Source of the DNA: Nitrososphaerota archaeon
GTDB taxonomy: Archaea; Thermoproteota; Nitrososphaeria_A; Caldarchaeales; Calditenuaceae
DNA length: 64,000 nucleotides
NCBI GenBank assembly: GCA_009889515.1
Contig: WUQR01000068.1
Location: 1-64,000, forward strand
Reading direction: 5' to 3'
Positions 43,014-51,925 of this stretch are shown in pieces. Made by a program: the position numbers and the translations under genes. Within the stretch, counting starts at the first letter, position 1, and each line of letters opens with the position of its first letter. The notes beneath the pieces are model-generated. The model saw only the letters and a program-made list of their open reading frames with translations. It had not been told where the DNA came from and did not search any database.

Positions 43014-44138
43014 TCATCGCCGCGTCTTCCGGAACTTCTCGAGGTCCTCCTCTCTAATCGATATGCCGAGTCCGGGCCTTGTGGGAGGCTCGAACTCCCC
43101 ATTAGAGTGTTTAATCGCATCTCCAGCCAACGCCTCCCTGAGCGGATTAGGCCTGAGGTGGAACTCGATGATTGGCGAGTCGATTGTGAGGGCCGTGTGA
43201 AGGCTTGCGACGAATCCTATCCCACCCGCCGAGTAGTGGGGTATCAGCGGGAGACCATAGCTCCTCGCGAGAACACCTATCCTCAACATCTCCGTTATCC
43301 CACCATTCCAGGCCGCGTCAGCTTGGACAATATCGACGGCATATCTCGAGATAAGCTCCCTGAACTCGTGTATCGTGAAGGCGGTCTCGTAGCCTGCTAT
43401 CGGCACGTCCAGCTGCGCCGCTAGCCTCGCACTTAGCTCGGGATAATCAGTGGATATCGGCTCCTCGAAGAAAAGTATACCCAGCTTCTCCAATCCCCTC
43501 CCCATCCTCAAGGCCTGGTTGAAGTCGTAGACATTGTTGGCGTCCACCGCGATCCCCAGCCCCTCGCCGAATCTTTCCCTCAGAGCTGAGAGGCGTTTAA
43601 GGTCTTCCTCGATGCTGAGGCCACCCACCTTAATCTTGACGGTCTTGAAGCCGCTTCTAACATATCCCTCAACCTCCTCAATAAGCCTTGGAATATCCTT
43701 GTCAGGCCTGTAGTATCCTCCCGTTATGTATCCCTTCATCTTTCTAGAGTTACCGCCGAGAAGCCTGTGAATCGGCGCCCCGAACTCCTTCCCCGCCAAG
43801 TCCCAGAGGGCTATGTCAACCCCACTCATCGCCGAGACCACTATCCCCCTCCTCCCAAGCCTGAAGGTGGCCTTGTACATCTTGTCCCAGAGATACCAGA
43901 TGTTCGTCGACTCCTCACCCCTAACTATCCGGCTCAAAACACTGTTGACAGTAACCGCCACACTCTCGGGAGAGCCATAGCCTATCGCCTCGCCGAAACC
44001 CACACCCCCATCAGAGGTCTCAACGCGTACGAGGCAAACCTCCATCGGATGCTCAGCACCACCGACGACCGCCAGAGCATCCCTCTCATAAAACTCCGTA
44101 AACTCCAAAACCTCACAACCCACACTAGCGATCTTCAA
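43014..44138 (-). CDS. enolase-superfamily dehydratase/racemase (mandelate racemase-like)
   Basis: A 374-residue protein: capping domain (1-125) then barrel with GFKTVKIKVGG (KxK catalytic Lys), IAVDANNVYD (metal Asp), ILFFEEPIS (metal Glu), and IVQADAAWNGGITE. A late His in PLIPHYSAG may be the second base. It is a sugar-acid dehydratase or epimerase of unknown substrate. It lies 47 bp upstream of the SIS gene on the same strand, suggesting a sugar-related operon. Confidence 0.88.
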   Translation of the reverse strand: MKIASVGCEVLEFTEFYERDALAVVGGAEHPMEVCLVRVETSDGGVGFGEAIGYGSPESVAVTVNSVLSRIVRGEESTNIWYLWDKMYKATFRLGRRGIVVSAMSGVDIALWDLAGKEFGAPIHRLLGGNSRKMKGYITGGYYRPDKDIPRLIEEVEGYVRSGFKTVKIKVGGLSIEEDLKRLSALRERFGEGLGIAVDANNVYDFNQALRMGRGLEKLGILFFEEPISTDYPELSARLAAQLDVPIAGYETAFTIHEFRELISRYAVDIVQADAAWNGGITEMLRIGVLARSYGLPLIPHYSAGGIGFVASLHTALTIDSPIIEFHLRPNPLREALAGDAIKHSNGEFEPPTRPGLGISIREEDLEKFRKTRR

Positions 44139-44358
44139 GACAAAGAGAGAGGTAGCACAGAGAAATTAAACATTTTCACAATCGAGTGTAACAAGCTGGT
44201 GTGTGCTTAATCCGCGTAATCAGAAGGGGTAAGAAACTTCAACATATTCTACCAGATGATAAGAACAAGAGGTGGCAGCTAGCCATGCTTAGCCAGACAC
44301 TATCGGCGGTACTTAGGAAAGGCTTAAATAGGTTAAACCTCCTCCTAATGCGATAAAC

Positions 44359-45027
44359 ATGAAGTTATCAACAGCCTCAAGCCTGCTCGTAGCCTTATTA
44401 CTCCTATTCGCCCTCACTACAGCATCTGTCCAAGCCGCAACATCTAGCATAGACCTGATAGGCAGGTGGAGCACCCCCAAAGCGCTCACTTTCAAAATTG
44501 TGGCGAAGGGTGGTGTACCACAGTCAACCATCGATGCAGCAGTAAATGTCATAACTAGCACGCTAAGCGGATACCAGCAAGTAGGTGATGGGAGATTCGG
44601 CTATTTGGGTGTGAAAGGTGCTTTGGATGCAGTCGGTGGTGGCATTTCAGTAGGTGATATTGTTACAGGCAAAACACAAGCCGACATCATCGTGGAGCTC
44701 AAAAACGGCGCTGGCTCTGTCTTGGGTCAAGCCTTCCTAAAAAGGGATAGGGTCAACTCCTTCGTAATAGTGGGCTGCACAGTGAGGATGAGTGGAAACT
44801 TGGTTTTCGGCAGCCCGCAAGAGGTTGATTTCTTCAAAACAGTCCTAAGACATGAGCTGATACACTGCCTAGGCCTCGGCCACGCGAATGATTCCAATGA
44901 CCTCATGTACGGAACCCTCAACGCCTATCCTAAGCTCATCTCAGAATGCTTGGATGTGGAAGCTCTGAAGGCGCTTTATGTCGGCGGAGTAAGTTCCCCC
45001 CAGACGATAAATTCTAGCTGTCCGTAG
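44359..45027 (+). CDS. secreted matrixin-like zinc metalloprotease
   Basis: A 222-residue protein. Signal peptide at 1-27 (LLVALLLLFALTTASVQA). The zinc site is HELIHCLGLGH (HExxHxxGxxH) near residue 172, followed by the Met-turn NDLMYG, the metzincin signature. The fold is short like archaeal/bacterial matrixin domains. Likely extracellular proteolysis. TTAAATAG at about 44325-44332 gives a leaderless start at ATG 44359. Codon use is more AT-rich than the neighbours. Confidence 0.88.
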   Translation: MKLSTASSLLVALLLLFALTTASVQAATSSIDLIGRWSTPKALTFKIVAKGGVPQSTIDAAVNVITSTLSGYQQVGDGRFGYLGVKGALDAVGGGISVGDIVTGKTQADIIVELKNGAGSVLGQAFLKRDRVNSFVIVGCTVRMSGNLVFGSPQEVDFFKTVLRHELIHCLGLGHANDSNDLMYGTLNAYPKLISECLDVEALKALYVGGVSSPQTINSSCP

Positions 45028-45128
45028 GTATCGGCTCGCTTAGCCCTGTCTCCATATTAATGATGTTTGAGCAACCCATTTTTAGGTACCCTAGTGTAGT
45101 TTAATACAATAACTGACATCATAATACC

Positions 45129-45554
45129 ATGACTGACAATATATCAGCTAGTGAAATGGAAAGAGCTGTACGTAAAGTGAAAGATTCGTTCAACCGTGGC
45201 GACCTGAGTGTGATAGATGAAATCTATGACAAGGAGTTTGTCTATCATGGTAGTGGTGAGACGGCTCATTTGACGAGAGATGGGTGGACACAATTTGTCC
45301 GTGGAATGTTGACAGCTTTTCCAGACATGCATATACAACTGGATGAGTTCTTCACCTCGGGTGATAGGCTATGCTATCGTATAACAATATCTGGAACACA
45401 TAAAGGTGAGCTGTTAGGGCTGCCTCCTACAAACAGGAAGGTATCTATAAGGGCTATTGGCATCATGAAGTTTAGAGATGGGAAGATTATAGAACAGTGG
45501 GACGTCGCAGATGATCTGGGGATGCTACGCCAAGTCGGCGCAATACAAGACTAG
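45129..45554 (+). CDS. SnoaL-like protein
   Basis: A 141-residue cone-shaped NTF2-like fold: VRKVKDSFNRGDLSVIDEIY, WTQFVRGMLTAFPDMHIQLD, and the closing GKIIEQWDVADDLGMLRQVG, a classic SnoaL/ester cyclase-like pattern. Homologues include polyketide cyclases and many proteins of unknown role. AT-richer than surroundings, as is the protease gene before it, which may mark a transferred segment. Confidence 0.88.
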   Translation: MTDNISASEMERAVRKVKDSFNRGDLSVIDEIYDKEFVYHGSGETAHLTRDGWTQFVRGMLTAFPDMHIQLDEFFTSGDRLCYRITISGTHKGELLGLPPTNRKVSIRAIGIMKFRDGKIIEQWDVADDLGMLRQVGAIQD

Positions 45555-45868
45555 CTCCCACCAATTATTCCGTCCAGCCGAATCTATCTTGACAAGCTAT
45601 CCGCCGCACAGATCCAAAGAAGGCTGCTGAGAGAACCTACCAGCTGGCCCTGACAGTAGCGGAGACAGAATAATTCGCCCCACGCGGCGATATACAGTCG
45701 AGATAGAAGGTTTTACGACATGTAAATACTCTTGGAAGATTTGTGGCTCCTCAAACACCAGCTATCGACATAAAACCCTACAAGCCCTGCTATCCCCCCG
45801 CCAGCCAGCAGGTCCGAGTTATCCAAAAATACCCCCAACCCCCACCAATCTACGCGGGAGACAGGGAC
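45555..45868. other. intergenic region, no gene recognised
   Basis: 314 bp between the SnoaL-like gene and tRNA-Glu. A short open stretch ending near 45672 reads PKKAAERTYQLALTVAETE, which could be a broken helical gene, but it has no start. Otherwise I see nothing. Confidence 0.4.
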
Positions 45869-45943
45869 GCTCCGGTAGTATAGCCCGGTCAAGTATGCGG
45901 GCCTCTCGAGCCCGAGACCCGGGTTCAAATCCCGGCCGGAGCA
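45869..45943 (+). tRNA. tRNA-Glu(CTC)
   Basis: Acceptor GCTCCGG/CCGGAGC with discriminator A, anticodon stem CGGGC/GCCCG with loop CTCTCGA, giving anticodon CTC, and T-arm CGGGT TCAAAT CCCGG. 75 nt, no intron. No CCA is encoded. Confidence 0.96.
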
Positions 45944-46033
45944 TACCTCCTGATTCTCATCGTTTGGCGATTTTTGCATTGCTTACGGTCTATTGGACAA
46001 TACTTAACTAGGAGGCTGTAGCTTGGTTGGGAT

Positions 46034-46915
46034 ATGTGTAGGATGGTTGCGCTGAGTTTTCGCAGCGAGGCATCCGGGATTGCACTGGATGTTCTCGGAC
46101 ATCTCGTGGAGGCTTCGCGGAGCGATCCTTATCTACGGGAGATTGCCGGTGATGGCAGGCACTGTCACGGCTACGGATACGTTGCTGCTCTCAGGAGGAG
46201 GGGCCTCTGGAGAGTTGTGTATGAGAGGTTTGACGCTGAGCCCTCCCTGAGCGGCGAGGAGGCATGCGAAGCTAACCTCGAGGCGCTAGGCGACTGTGTT
46301 AAGCGGCTCTCACACATGATTGGCAACGTGGAGGAGGCGATGGTGATGGTTCACTCTAGGAGGACGCGGGGCGAGCCACGTGGAGTGCCGGCAGCACACC
46401 CCTTCAGAGAGGAGCTAATAATAACGGCTGAGGGAGGCCCCGAACTAGCCGAGCTCTACCTCTCACACAACGGAGGCGTCAAGAAGGAAGTTCTGGCAGC
46501 ACACCTAGGCATCGAAAACTACAGGCTCTACACAGACTCACACCTCTATCTCAAATACTTGGCAAAACACCTCGAGGGCGCCAGATACGAGGAGACACCT
46601 CAACTAATCGCCCGGATAGTCTCAGAGTCCAAACCACTCACAAAATCCGCACTAGACCTCTGCATACTACTATACTCGCCAACCAAAGGCCCCATGCTTG
46701 CCGCAGCATCATACGTTGCAGAGAAGAATGACGAAAAACGCTGGCGATACTACGAGCCCGTACTCATAGAGTCCAAGGGCATCACAGGATATGTCTCAAG
46801 CACAGTAAGAGACCTAATGAGAGACAGAGAGCCCGCGACGAGGTTCATGGATGGCAGAGACGGCTTCGTCGCCGTCCTGAACCCAAACATGTTGCAGATA
46901 ATAGATTTGCAGTAG
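46034..46915 (+). CDS. class II glutamine amidotransferase-like protein
   Basis: A 293-residue Ntn-type amidotransferase. Met1 is followed by Cys2 (MCRMVALSF), which becomes the nucleophile; MVMVHSRRTRGEPRGVPAAHPF and LYLSHNGGV carry the Arg and Asn/Gly of the oxyanion site. There is no synthase domain, so it belongs to the short stand-alone group (YafJ-like). Partner and product unknown. Confidence 0.85.
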   Translation: MCRMVALSFRSEASGIALDVLGHLVEASRSDPYLREIAGDGRHCHGYGYVAALRRRGLWRVVYERFDAEPSLSGEEACEANLEALGDCVKRLSHMIGNVEEAMVMVHSRRTRGEPRGVPAAHPFREELIITAEGGPELAELYLSHNGGVKKEVLAAHLGIENYRLYTDSHLYLKYLAKHLEGARYEETPQLIARIVSESKPLTKSALDLCILLYSPTKGPMLAAASYVAEKNDEKRWRYYEPVLIESKGITGYVSSTVRDLMRDREPATRFMDGRDGFVAVLNPNMLQIIDLQ

Positions 46916-46981
46916 GCATTTTTGGGTTTTGTGTGGGGGAATATTTAGGTAGCGGCTATTTTGTTGGCTTGGTAAAGGCGG

Positions 46982-48109
46982 GTGGTGTTGTCGAGGGGTC
47001 TTCGCGTTGTTTTGATGTTGGGTGTCGTAAGCCTTCTCGGCGATTTTGTCTATGAGGGTGGGCGGTCTGTATTGCCCGATTATATGAGGCAGCTGGGGAT
47101 GAGTGCCCTCTTGGTTGGGAGCGTTTTGGGGTTTGCCGAGCTTGCGGGCTGGCTGGCAAGGCCGCTGGGAGGCCTAGTCGCCGATAGGACGGGGAGGTTC
47201 AGCGCCATAGTCAGGGTGGGGTATGCGGGTGTGATCGTTGTGCCATTGATGGCATTCGCCCGCGACTGGCTGGTACTCGCGCTCTTAGTCTTTGCTGAGC
47301 GCATGCTTCGGGGATTGAGGGTGCCTGCGAGGGATGCTATGCTGGCTAGGATGAGGGGGAGTGTGGGTCTTGGGACTGCGTTCGGGCTTCACGAGCTCCT
47401 CGACCAGTTTGGCGCCACTGCGGGGCCGCTGCTCGCGGCGTTAGTTCTAGTCCTCTACAGGGATACGGGGCTCGCCCTCCTATCCCTGCTCATCCCATAC
47501 CTCTTCCTGCTAATCGCCCTTCTAAGAGTCCCAGAATATTCTGAGCCGCCCCAAAAGCTGTCCCACGCTAAGCCGACCAGGCAGGTATACCTCTTCTCAC
47601 TTGTTGTGGGGCTGAACGCGGCAGGCCTCCTCCCCCTACCCATAATCCTGTACCTCGTCTCGCTCAGCGTGGATCAGGGCTCTTGGCTGGTCCCATTAAC
47701 CTATACCCTCGCAATGATTGTTGACGCCGTCGCGGCAATGGTGCTGGGAAGAATCTTTGACAGGGCTGGACCCCGGGTCTTGGCCTCCATACTGGTCCTT
47801 GCCGTGACACCATGCCTTTTTGTCGGGGGGAGGATTGACCTTCTGCTGCTGGCTGCGGGGCTGGTTGGGGTTGTAGTCGGAGCGCAGGAGTCGGTCTTCA
47901 GGGCGATGGTGGCGCGCCTCGCGGTAGCGGGCGGTATAGGCGGCTCCTACGCGGTCTACGGCCTCGCAATAGGCGCGGGGAGCGCCGCAGCAGGCTTCAC
48001 GTATGGATTGATGGTGGACTTGGGCCTCGGCCTCCCCTACCTCCTCGCATATTCCATAGCCGCAGAGGCCCTAGCACTCATAATATTCGCCAAGGCGATA
48101 AGCTCGTAA
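46982..48109 (+). CDS. MFS transporter
   Basis: A 375-residue major facilitator with about 10-12 membrane segments. The loop-2 motif reads LARPLGGLVADRTGRF (G-xxx-D-R-xG-R), and a second-half version is VLGRIFDRAGPRVL. Shorter than average. Substrate unknown. The start is one of three adjacent GTG/TTG codons at 46982-46988. Adjacent to tRNA-Val. Confidence 0.88.
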   Translation: MVLSRGLRVVLMLGVVSLLGDFVYEGGRSVLPDYMRQLGMSALLVGSVLGFAELAGWLARPLGGLVADRTGRFSAIVRVGYAGVIVVPLMAFARDWLVLALLVFAERMLRGLRVPARDAMLARMRGSVGLGTAFGLHELLDQFGATAGPLLAALVLVLYRDTGLALLSLLIPYLFLLIALLRVPEYSEPPQKLSHAKPTRQVYLFSLVVGLNAAGLLPLPIILYLVSLSVDQGSWLVPLTYTLAMIVDAVAAMVLGRIFDRAGPRVLASILVLAVTPCLFVGGRIDLLLLAAGLVGVVVGAQESVFRAMVARLAVAGGIGGSYAVYGLAIGAGSAAAGFTYGLMVDLGLGLPYLLAYSIAAEALALIIFAKAISS

Positions 48110-48113
48110 TCTC

Positions 48114-48186
48114 TGGGGCCGGCCGGATTCGAACCGGCGACCTCCGCCGTGTAAGGGCGGCGTCATGGCCGCTAGACCACGGCCCC
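48114..48186 (-). tRNA. tRNA-Val(TAC)
   Basis: Acceptor GGGGCCG/CGGCCCC with A73, D-arm GTCT...GAC, anticodon stem CCGCC/GGCGG with loop CTTACAC, giving anticodon TAC, and T-arm GCCGG TTCGAAT CCGGC. 73 nt, no intron. The 3' end closely matches the tRNA fragment at 30669. Confidence 0.96.
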
Positions 48187-48212
48187 TATCTATGCCAGTC
48201 TCCCGCGGCGAA

Positions 48213-48773
48213 TTAATTAATCTCTTCTCGAGGGTCTTCCTTCTTTCTCAGTTTTCCGAGCCTGCTTGGCTTTATGGTGATTTTTGCGTCTGGGTAGATT
48301 ATGGTTAGTTCCTTTCCTTGGTGTATCCGGTCTAGGGCTATTGCGAGGGCGGCTATCTCGCTGTGTGGCTGGTTAGTGACTGCGACGTTGATGTCTGCGA
48401 GCTCGTAGACCTCGATGGGCACCTTGGAGGAGCCGACAACCAGTACGATGCCCCGAGTGGCGTAGGCCTCTCGAAGCTCCTCTTCCACATCCTGGATGCC
48501 GATTCCGTACATTGTGAGGTGGGCTATGTATTCGCCCTGAGCCTTCCTCTCTGCTAGGAATTTTCTCCAGTCTGGTGTGTAGCTGGCCTTGAAGCCTCCT
48601 CCCCACCTCTCGACGACCTTGGATATGCTCTCTAGGAGTGCGGGGTCATGTTCTCCGGCGAATACTACCTCGTCAGCCCCCAGTGCCCTTGCTGTGAGGG
48701 CGACATGGCTCGAGACCCTCTGGTCCCTCACAATTCTATGACCCAGCCTTAGGACTGTTATCCTCCGGGCCAA
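48213..48773 (-). CDS. trm56: tRNA (cytidine-56-2'-O)-methyltransferase aTrm56
   Basis: A 186-residue archaeal SPOUT methyltransferase. TVLRLGHRIVRDQRVSSHVALTARALGAD is the family start, LTMYGIGIQDVE and IVLVVGSSKVP form the knot, and VTNQPHSEIAALAI the SAM site. It methylates C56 in the T-loop of tRNAs. The TTG start lies 4 nt after the tfe stop, so the two genes form an operon. Confidence 0.95.
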   Translation of the reverse strand: MARRITVLRLGHRIVRDQRVSSHVALTARALGADEVVFAGEHDPALLESISKVVERWGGGFKASYTPDWRKFLAERKAQGEYIAHLTMYGIGIQDVEEELREAYATRGIVLVVGSSKVPIEVYELADINVAVTNQPHSEIAALAIALDRIHQGKELTIIYPDAKITIKPSRLGKLRKKEDPREEIN

Positions 48774-48777
48774 CCCG

Positions 48778-49284
48778 TCACTCTAGGAGCTTGTTTATCT
48801 CTGCCAGCGTATCGTCGACTGCTTTGAGGAGTTTGGAGTGGTCGTAGACCATTAATTTGCCTCCGCAGCTTGGGCATTTGAAGAATTTGTCGAGGGCCTC
48901 GTCGAAGGTGTATTTTCTGCATCCTTCGCTTCCGCACCAGTAGAGCTGGTTGGACTCGTAGTGTTTCTTCAGAATCTGGAGCCTCTCTGCAATCCTCTTT
49001 AACTGTGTTTTTACAACCCCTTGGACCTGCTCCTGCTGAAGCCTCCAGCGGAAGACCCTCTTGTTCAACTCCTTGTCAACTACTATGTCGTAGGCGACGA
49101 GTGAGAACTCGCTGAGCTGGTGTAGGAGCTTTCTAACCCTCTTCACGTCCATCTGCAGCGCTGCTGCAAGCTCATCCTCCCTCATCCCAGGCTTCGCCAA
49201 GAGTAGTTTGGCTAGCTCCTCCGCCTCCACACCACCTATAAGCCTGAAGACTGATAACAGCCCCTCCGTATCGATGTAAAACAT
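48778..49284 (-). CDS. tfe: transcription initiation factor TFE alpha
   Basis: A 168-residue protein: N-terminal winged helix (about 20-90, PGMREDELAAALQMDVKRVR, RKLLHQLSEFSLV) and C-terminal zinc ribbon with CGSEGCR and CPSCGGKLM. It stabilises the open promoter complex with TBP and TFB. Minus-strand TATA (GATATAATTC) at about 49316-49325. Divergent from the ABC protein gene. Confidence 0.95.
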   Translation of the reverse strand: MFYIDTEGLLSVFRLIGGVEAEELAKLLLAKPGMREDELAAALQMDVKRVRKLLHQLSEFSLVAYDIVVDKELNKRVFRWRLQQEQVQGVVKTQLKRIAERLQILKKHYESNQLYWCGSEGCRKYTFDEALDKFFKCPSCGGKLMVYDHSKLLKAVDDTLAEINKLLE

Positions 49285-49368
49285 TCGATGCCTCCTGTAT
49301 ACAGAAGGCGACGGCCTGAATTATATCTATCTCTGACAACCTAATCAAGGTTAGGTGTTGTAGGGGAG

Positions 49369-50307
49369 TTGGCTGGTATATTGGCGGCGGAGGCGAGGAG
49401 TGTGCGATACTCTGTGGGCGGGGCGGAGATTCTCGTCGATGTAAGCCTAATGGTGTTTAAGGGTGAGGTTACGGCGCTTCTCGGGGGCTCGGAGGGTGAG
49501 GCGCTGCTGGGCCTATGGGCTGGGATTTGGCAGCCTGTAGGCGGAGGTGTCATGGCTCTGGGCCTCGACCCGTACCGAGCGGTGGGAGAAGTTGCCCGGC
49601 GGATAGGCTATCTGCCCCCCGAGCCTTGGCTGCCGCCGGAGCTGAAGCCTGAGGTAGTAGCTGGGCTCGTTGGAAGGGGTCGTGGATTGGTTCCCCGCGA
49701 GGCTGTGGAGCGTCTGAGGAATCTTCTCAAGCGTCTGGGGAAGGAGGGTGTGATGGGGCGTAGGATTGGGCGGCTCACTGCAGAGGAGAGGCAGGCCGTG
49801 GCGGTGGCCCTAACTATGCTCCACGACCCTGAACTACTGCTCCTCTCAAACCCGTTGAGGATGCTGGGGCCCCTTGCGAGGCTTGAACTCGCATCACTTT
49901 TGAGGGAGTATGTAGAGCCGGGGCGGGCTGCTGTCTTGACTGTGGATTCTGTGGAGGAGGCTGGCTTCGCGGATAGGCTTGTTGTCTTCCGGGAGGGGAG
50001 GATAGCTGCTGCCGGGCCTCTTGACGAGCTCTCCAAGACGATAGGCGCTGAGAACTACCTGGTTATCCAAGCCATAAACACTCAGCGGGCCGTTGACTAT
50101 CTTGGGAAGATGCCTCAGGTTAAGAGGTTCTCCGTCGCTAGGGACGGCTCGATAAAGGTGTGGCTGCGAGAGTTTGAATCCGACCTGCCCCTGGTACTAG
50201 ACCTCCTGCTTTCACTAGGGCTGGGCGTGAAGCTAGTTGATGTGAGGAGGGTTGAGTATCACGTTGCCCTCCTCAACTATCTCCGGAGGGGGGCTGGAGG
50301 TAGGTGA
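49369..50307 (+). CDS. ABC transporter ATPase-like protein with degenerate catalytic motifs
   Basis: A 312-residue protein with the ABC domain layout (Y-loop strand, Q-loop region, signature, H-loop), but every key site is altered: Walker A reads LLGGSEGEALLGLWAG instead of GxxGxGKST, the signature reads LTAEE in place of LSGGQ, Walker B ends LLLLSNP in place of LLLDEP, and the H-loop has VDSVEEAGFADR in place of a His. The frame is intact and well conserved in shape, so it looks maintained. The membrane partner follows with a 4-nt overlap. Confidence 0.82.
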   Translation: MAGILAAEARSVRYSVGGAEILVDVSLMVFKGEVTALLGGSEGEALLGLWAGIWQPVGGGVMALGLDPYRAVGEVARRIGYLPPEPWLPPELKPEVVAGLVGRGRGLVPREAVERLRNLLKRLGKEGVMGRRIGRLTAEERQAVAVALTMLHDPELLLLSNPLRMLGPLARLELASLLREYVEPGRAAVLTVDSVEEAGFADRLVVFREGRIAAAGPLDELSKTIGAENYLVIQAINTQRAVDYLGKMPQVKRFSVARDGSIKVWLREFESDLPLVLDLLLSLGLGVKLVDVRRVEYHVALLNYLRRGAGGR

Positions 50308-50990
50308 GCCGGCATCTATTATTAGAGCTTAGACTTCTCCTCGCCTCACCACTCAGAATATCTGTGCCCCTAATCGCCCCGCTGGCACCGCTCCTACTCA
50401 GATATGCGGGGCTGCTGGGCCTAGACCTTGTCGAGCCCCTATTCCTCCTGATGTACCAGTTTCTGGCGATGGCTTATCTTCCATGGATGTTGGGGCTGCT
50501 CAGGGGAGGTTGGAGGCTGGTCTGGCTGCTGGGGCCGCCGGGCTCCGCCTTATCCCTCACCCCTTCATACTTGGGGTTCTTCGCACTGACATCAGCCCTG
50601 CCGCTGGCGCCCTACAGGCTCCTACACCATCTACCCGCCTCCACACCGTTTGATAGCCTTGCAGCATCGCTAACCATCTTCACACTATCAGTAGGAATGC
50701 TTCACCAGTCCCTCGCAGCACTGCTCCTCTCTAGGTCGCGAGACATGACAATTGGATGGGCGGCCGTTCTCACATACCAGTCCCTACTCATAGTCCTCGC
50801 CGCATCCCTACTCTCCCAGGGCTGGTCTGACGCCTACGCCGCCGCGGCGTTCCTCTTCCCAGTCCTCCTAGCCGTGAAGCCCCAAGCCTCCTTAGAGATA
50901 CTCCTCATAGCCGCGGGCCTCTGCCTAATCTTCTCAATAATCTTCACGTACTTGACTGTTCGCGGAGCTGTGAGGCCGGCCCCGTCTTGA
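50304..50990 (+). CDS. membrane protein partner of the degenerate ABC protein
   Basis: A 228-residue protein with about six membrane segments (around 18-35, 45-65, 70-90, 110-135, 145-170 and 190-220), like an ABC-2 type or CcmB-like permease of short length. GTG 50304 overlaps the upstream stop (GTGA), so the pair is co-translated. No substrate clue. Confidence 0.75.
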   Translation: MSRHLLLELRLLLASPLRISVPLIAPLAPLLLRYAGLLGLDLVEPLFLLMYQFLAMAYLPWMLGLLRGGWRLVWLLGPPGSALSLTPSYLGFFALTSALPLAPYRLLHHLPASTPFDSLAASLTIFTLSVGMLHQSLAALLLSRSRDMTIGWAAVLTYQSLLIVLAASLLSQGWSDAYAAAAFLFPVLLAVKPQASLEILLIAAGLCLIFSIIFTYLTVRGAVRPAPS

Positions 50991-51036
50991 AACGAGCCTC
51001 AATTTAATAACAGGATTGTTTGCGAGGTATAGCGGG

Positions 51037-51924
51037 TTGGCGATACTCGTCGACCGCAATACGCGGGTCTTGGTTCAGGGGATAACTGGGAGGCAGGGGA
51101 GCTTCCACACGGCCGAGATGCTGAAGTACGGGACGAGAGTTGTTGCCGGTGTTACGCCCGGTAGAGGCGGGTCTGAGGTGCATGGTGTCCCGGTCTATGA
51201 CTCGGTGGAAGATGCTGTTAGGGCTCATCCGGAGATAGACGCGTCCATCATTTTTGTCCCAGCGGCGGCTGCTGTAGATGCGTGCTATGAGGCCATAGAG
51301 GCTGGGATACGTCTGATCGTACTGATTACGGAGGGGATACCGACCCACTGGACAATGCAGCTTGTCAGATACGCCTCTCTGAGGGGTGTTACGATAATTG
51401 GGCCCAACACGCCGGGAGTAATCACACCGGGGGAGTGTAAGCTGGGAATAATGCCCGGGAGCGTCTTCACGCGCGGCCCAGTCGGGATAGTATCGAGGAG
51501 TGGGACCCTAACCTACGAGATAGCCCAGAACCTCACTGAGAGGGGGATAGGCCAGAGCACGTGCGTTGGGATAGGTGGAGACGCAGTCGTGGGGACAGGC
51601 TTCATAGAGATACTCGACTTGATGGGCAGGGACCCCCAGACCAAGTGCGTGGTCTTGGTTGGCGAGATAGGTGGGGACGCCGAGGAGAGGGTTGCAGAAT
51701 ACATAGTGAGGGAGAATTATCCTAAGCCGCTGGTGGCATATGTCGCTGGTAGGACTGCTCCGCCGGGTAAGAGGATGGGGCACGCAGGGGCGATAATCTC
51801 GCTGGGCATGGGTGATGCCTTGACCAAGATGAAGAGGCTGAGGGAGGCGGGTGCGAGGGTTGCCGAGACGCCGGGCGAGGTTGCAAACCTAGTAGAAGAG
51901 GCTCTGAGAACCCCTAAGAGATAG
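51037..51924 (+). CDS. sucD: succinyl-CoA synthetase alpha subunit (SucD-like)
   Basis: About 295 residues. CoA-binding Rossmann fold with VLVQGITGRQGSFHTA, IIGPNTPGVITPGE, GIVSRSGTLTYEIA, and the phospho-His motif KRMGHAGAII. It converts succinyl-CoA to succinate with ATP or GTP synthesis. I favour TTG 51037 because AATTTAATAA at 51001-51010 is the likely TATA; the frame opens to 51016. No beta subunit gene is adjacent. Confidence 0.9.
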   Translation: MAILVDRNTRVLVQGITGRQGSFHTAEMLKYGTRVVAGVTPGRGGSEVHGVPVYDSVEDAVRAHPEIDASIIFVPAAAAVDACYEAIEAGIRLIVLITEGIPTHWTMQLVRYASLRGVTIIGPNTPGVITPGECKLGIMPGSVFTRGPVGIVSRSGTLTYEIAQNLTERGIGQSTCVGIGGDAVVGTGFIEILDLMGRDPQTKCVVLVGEIGGDAEERVAEYIVRENYPKPLVAYVAGRTAPPGKRMGHAGAIISLGMGDALTKMKRLREAGARVAETPGEVANLVEEALRTPKR

Positions 51925-51925
51925 G

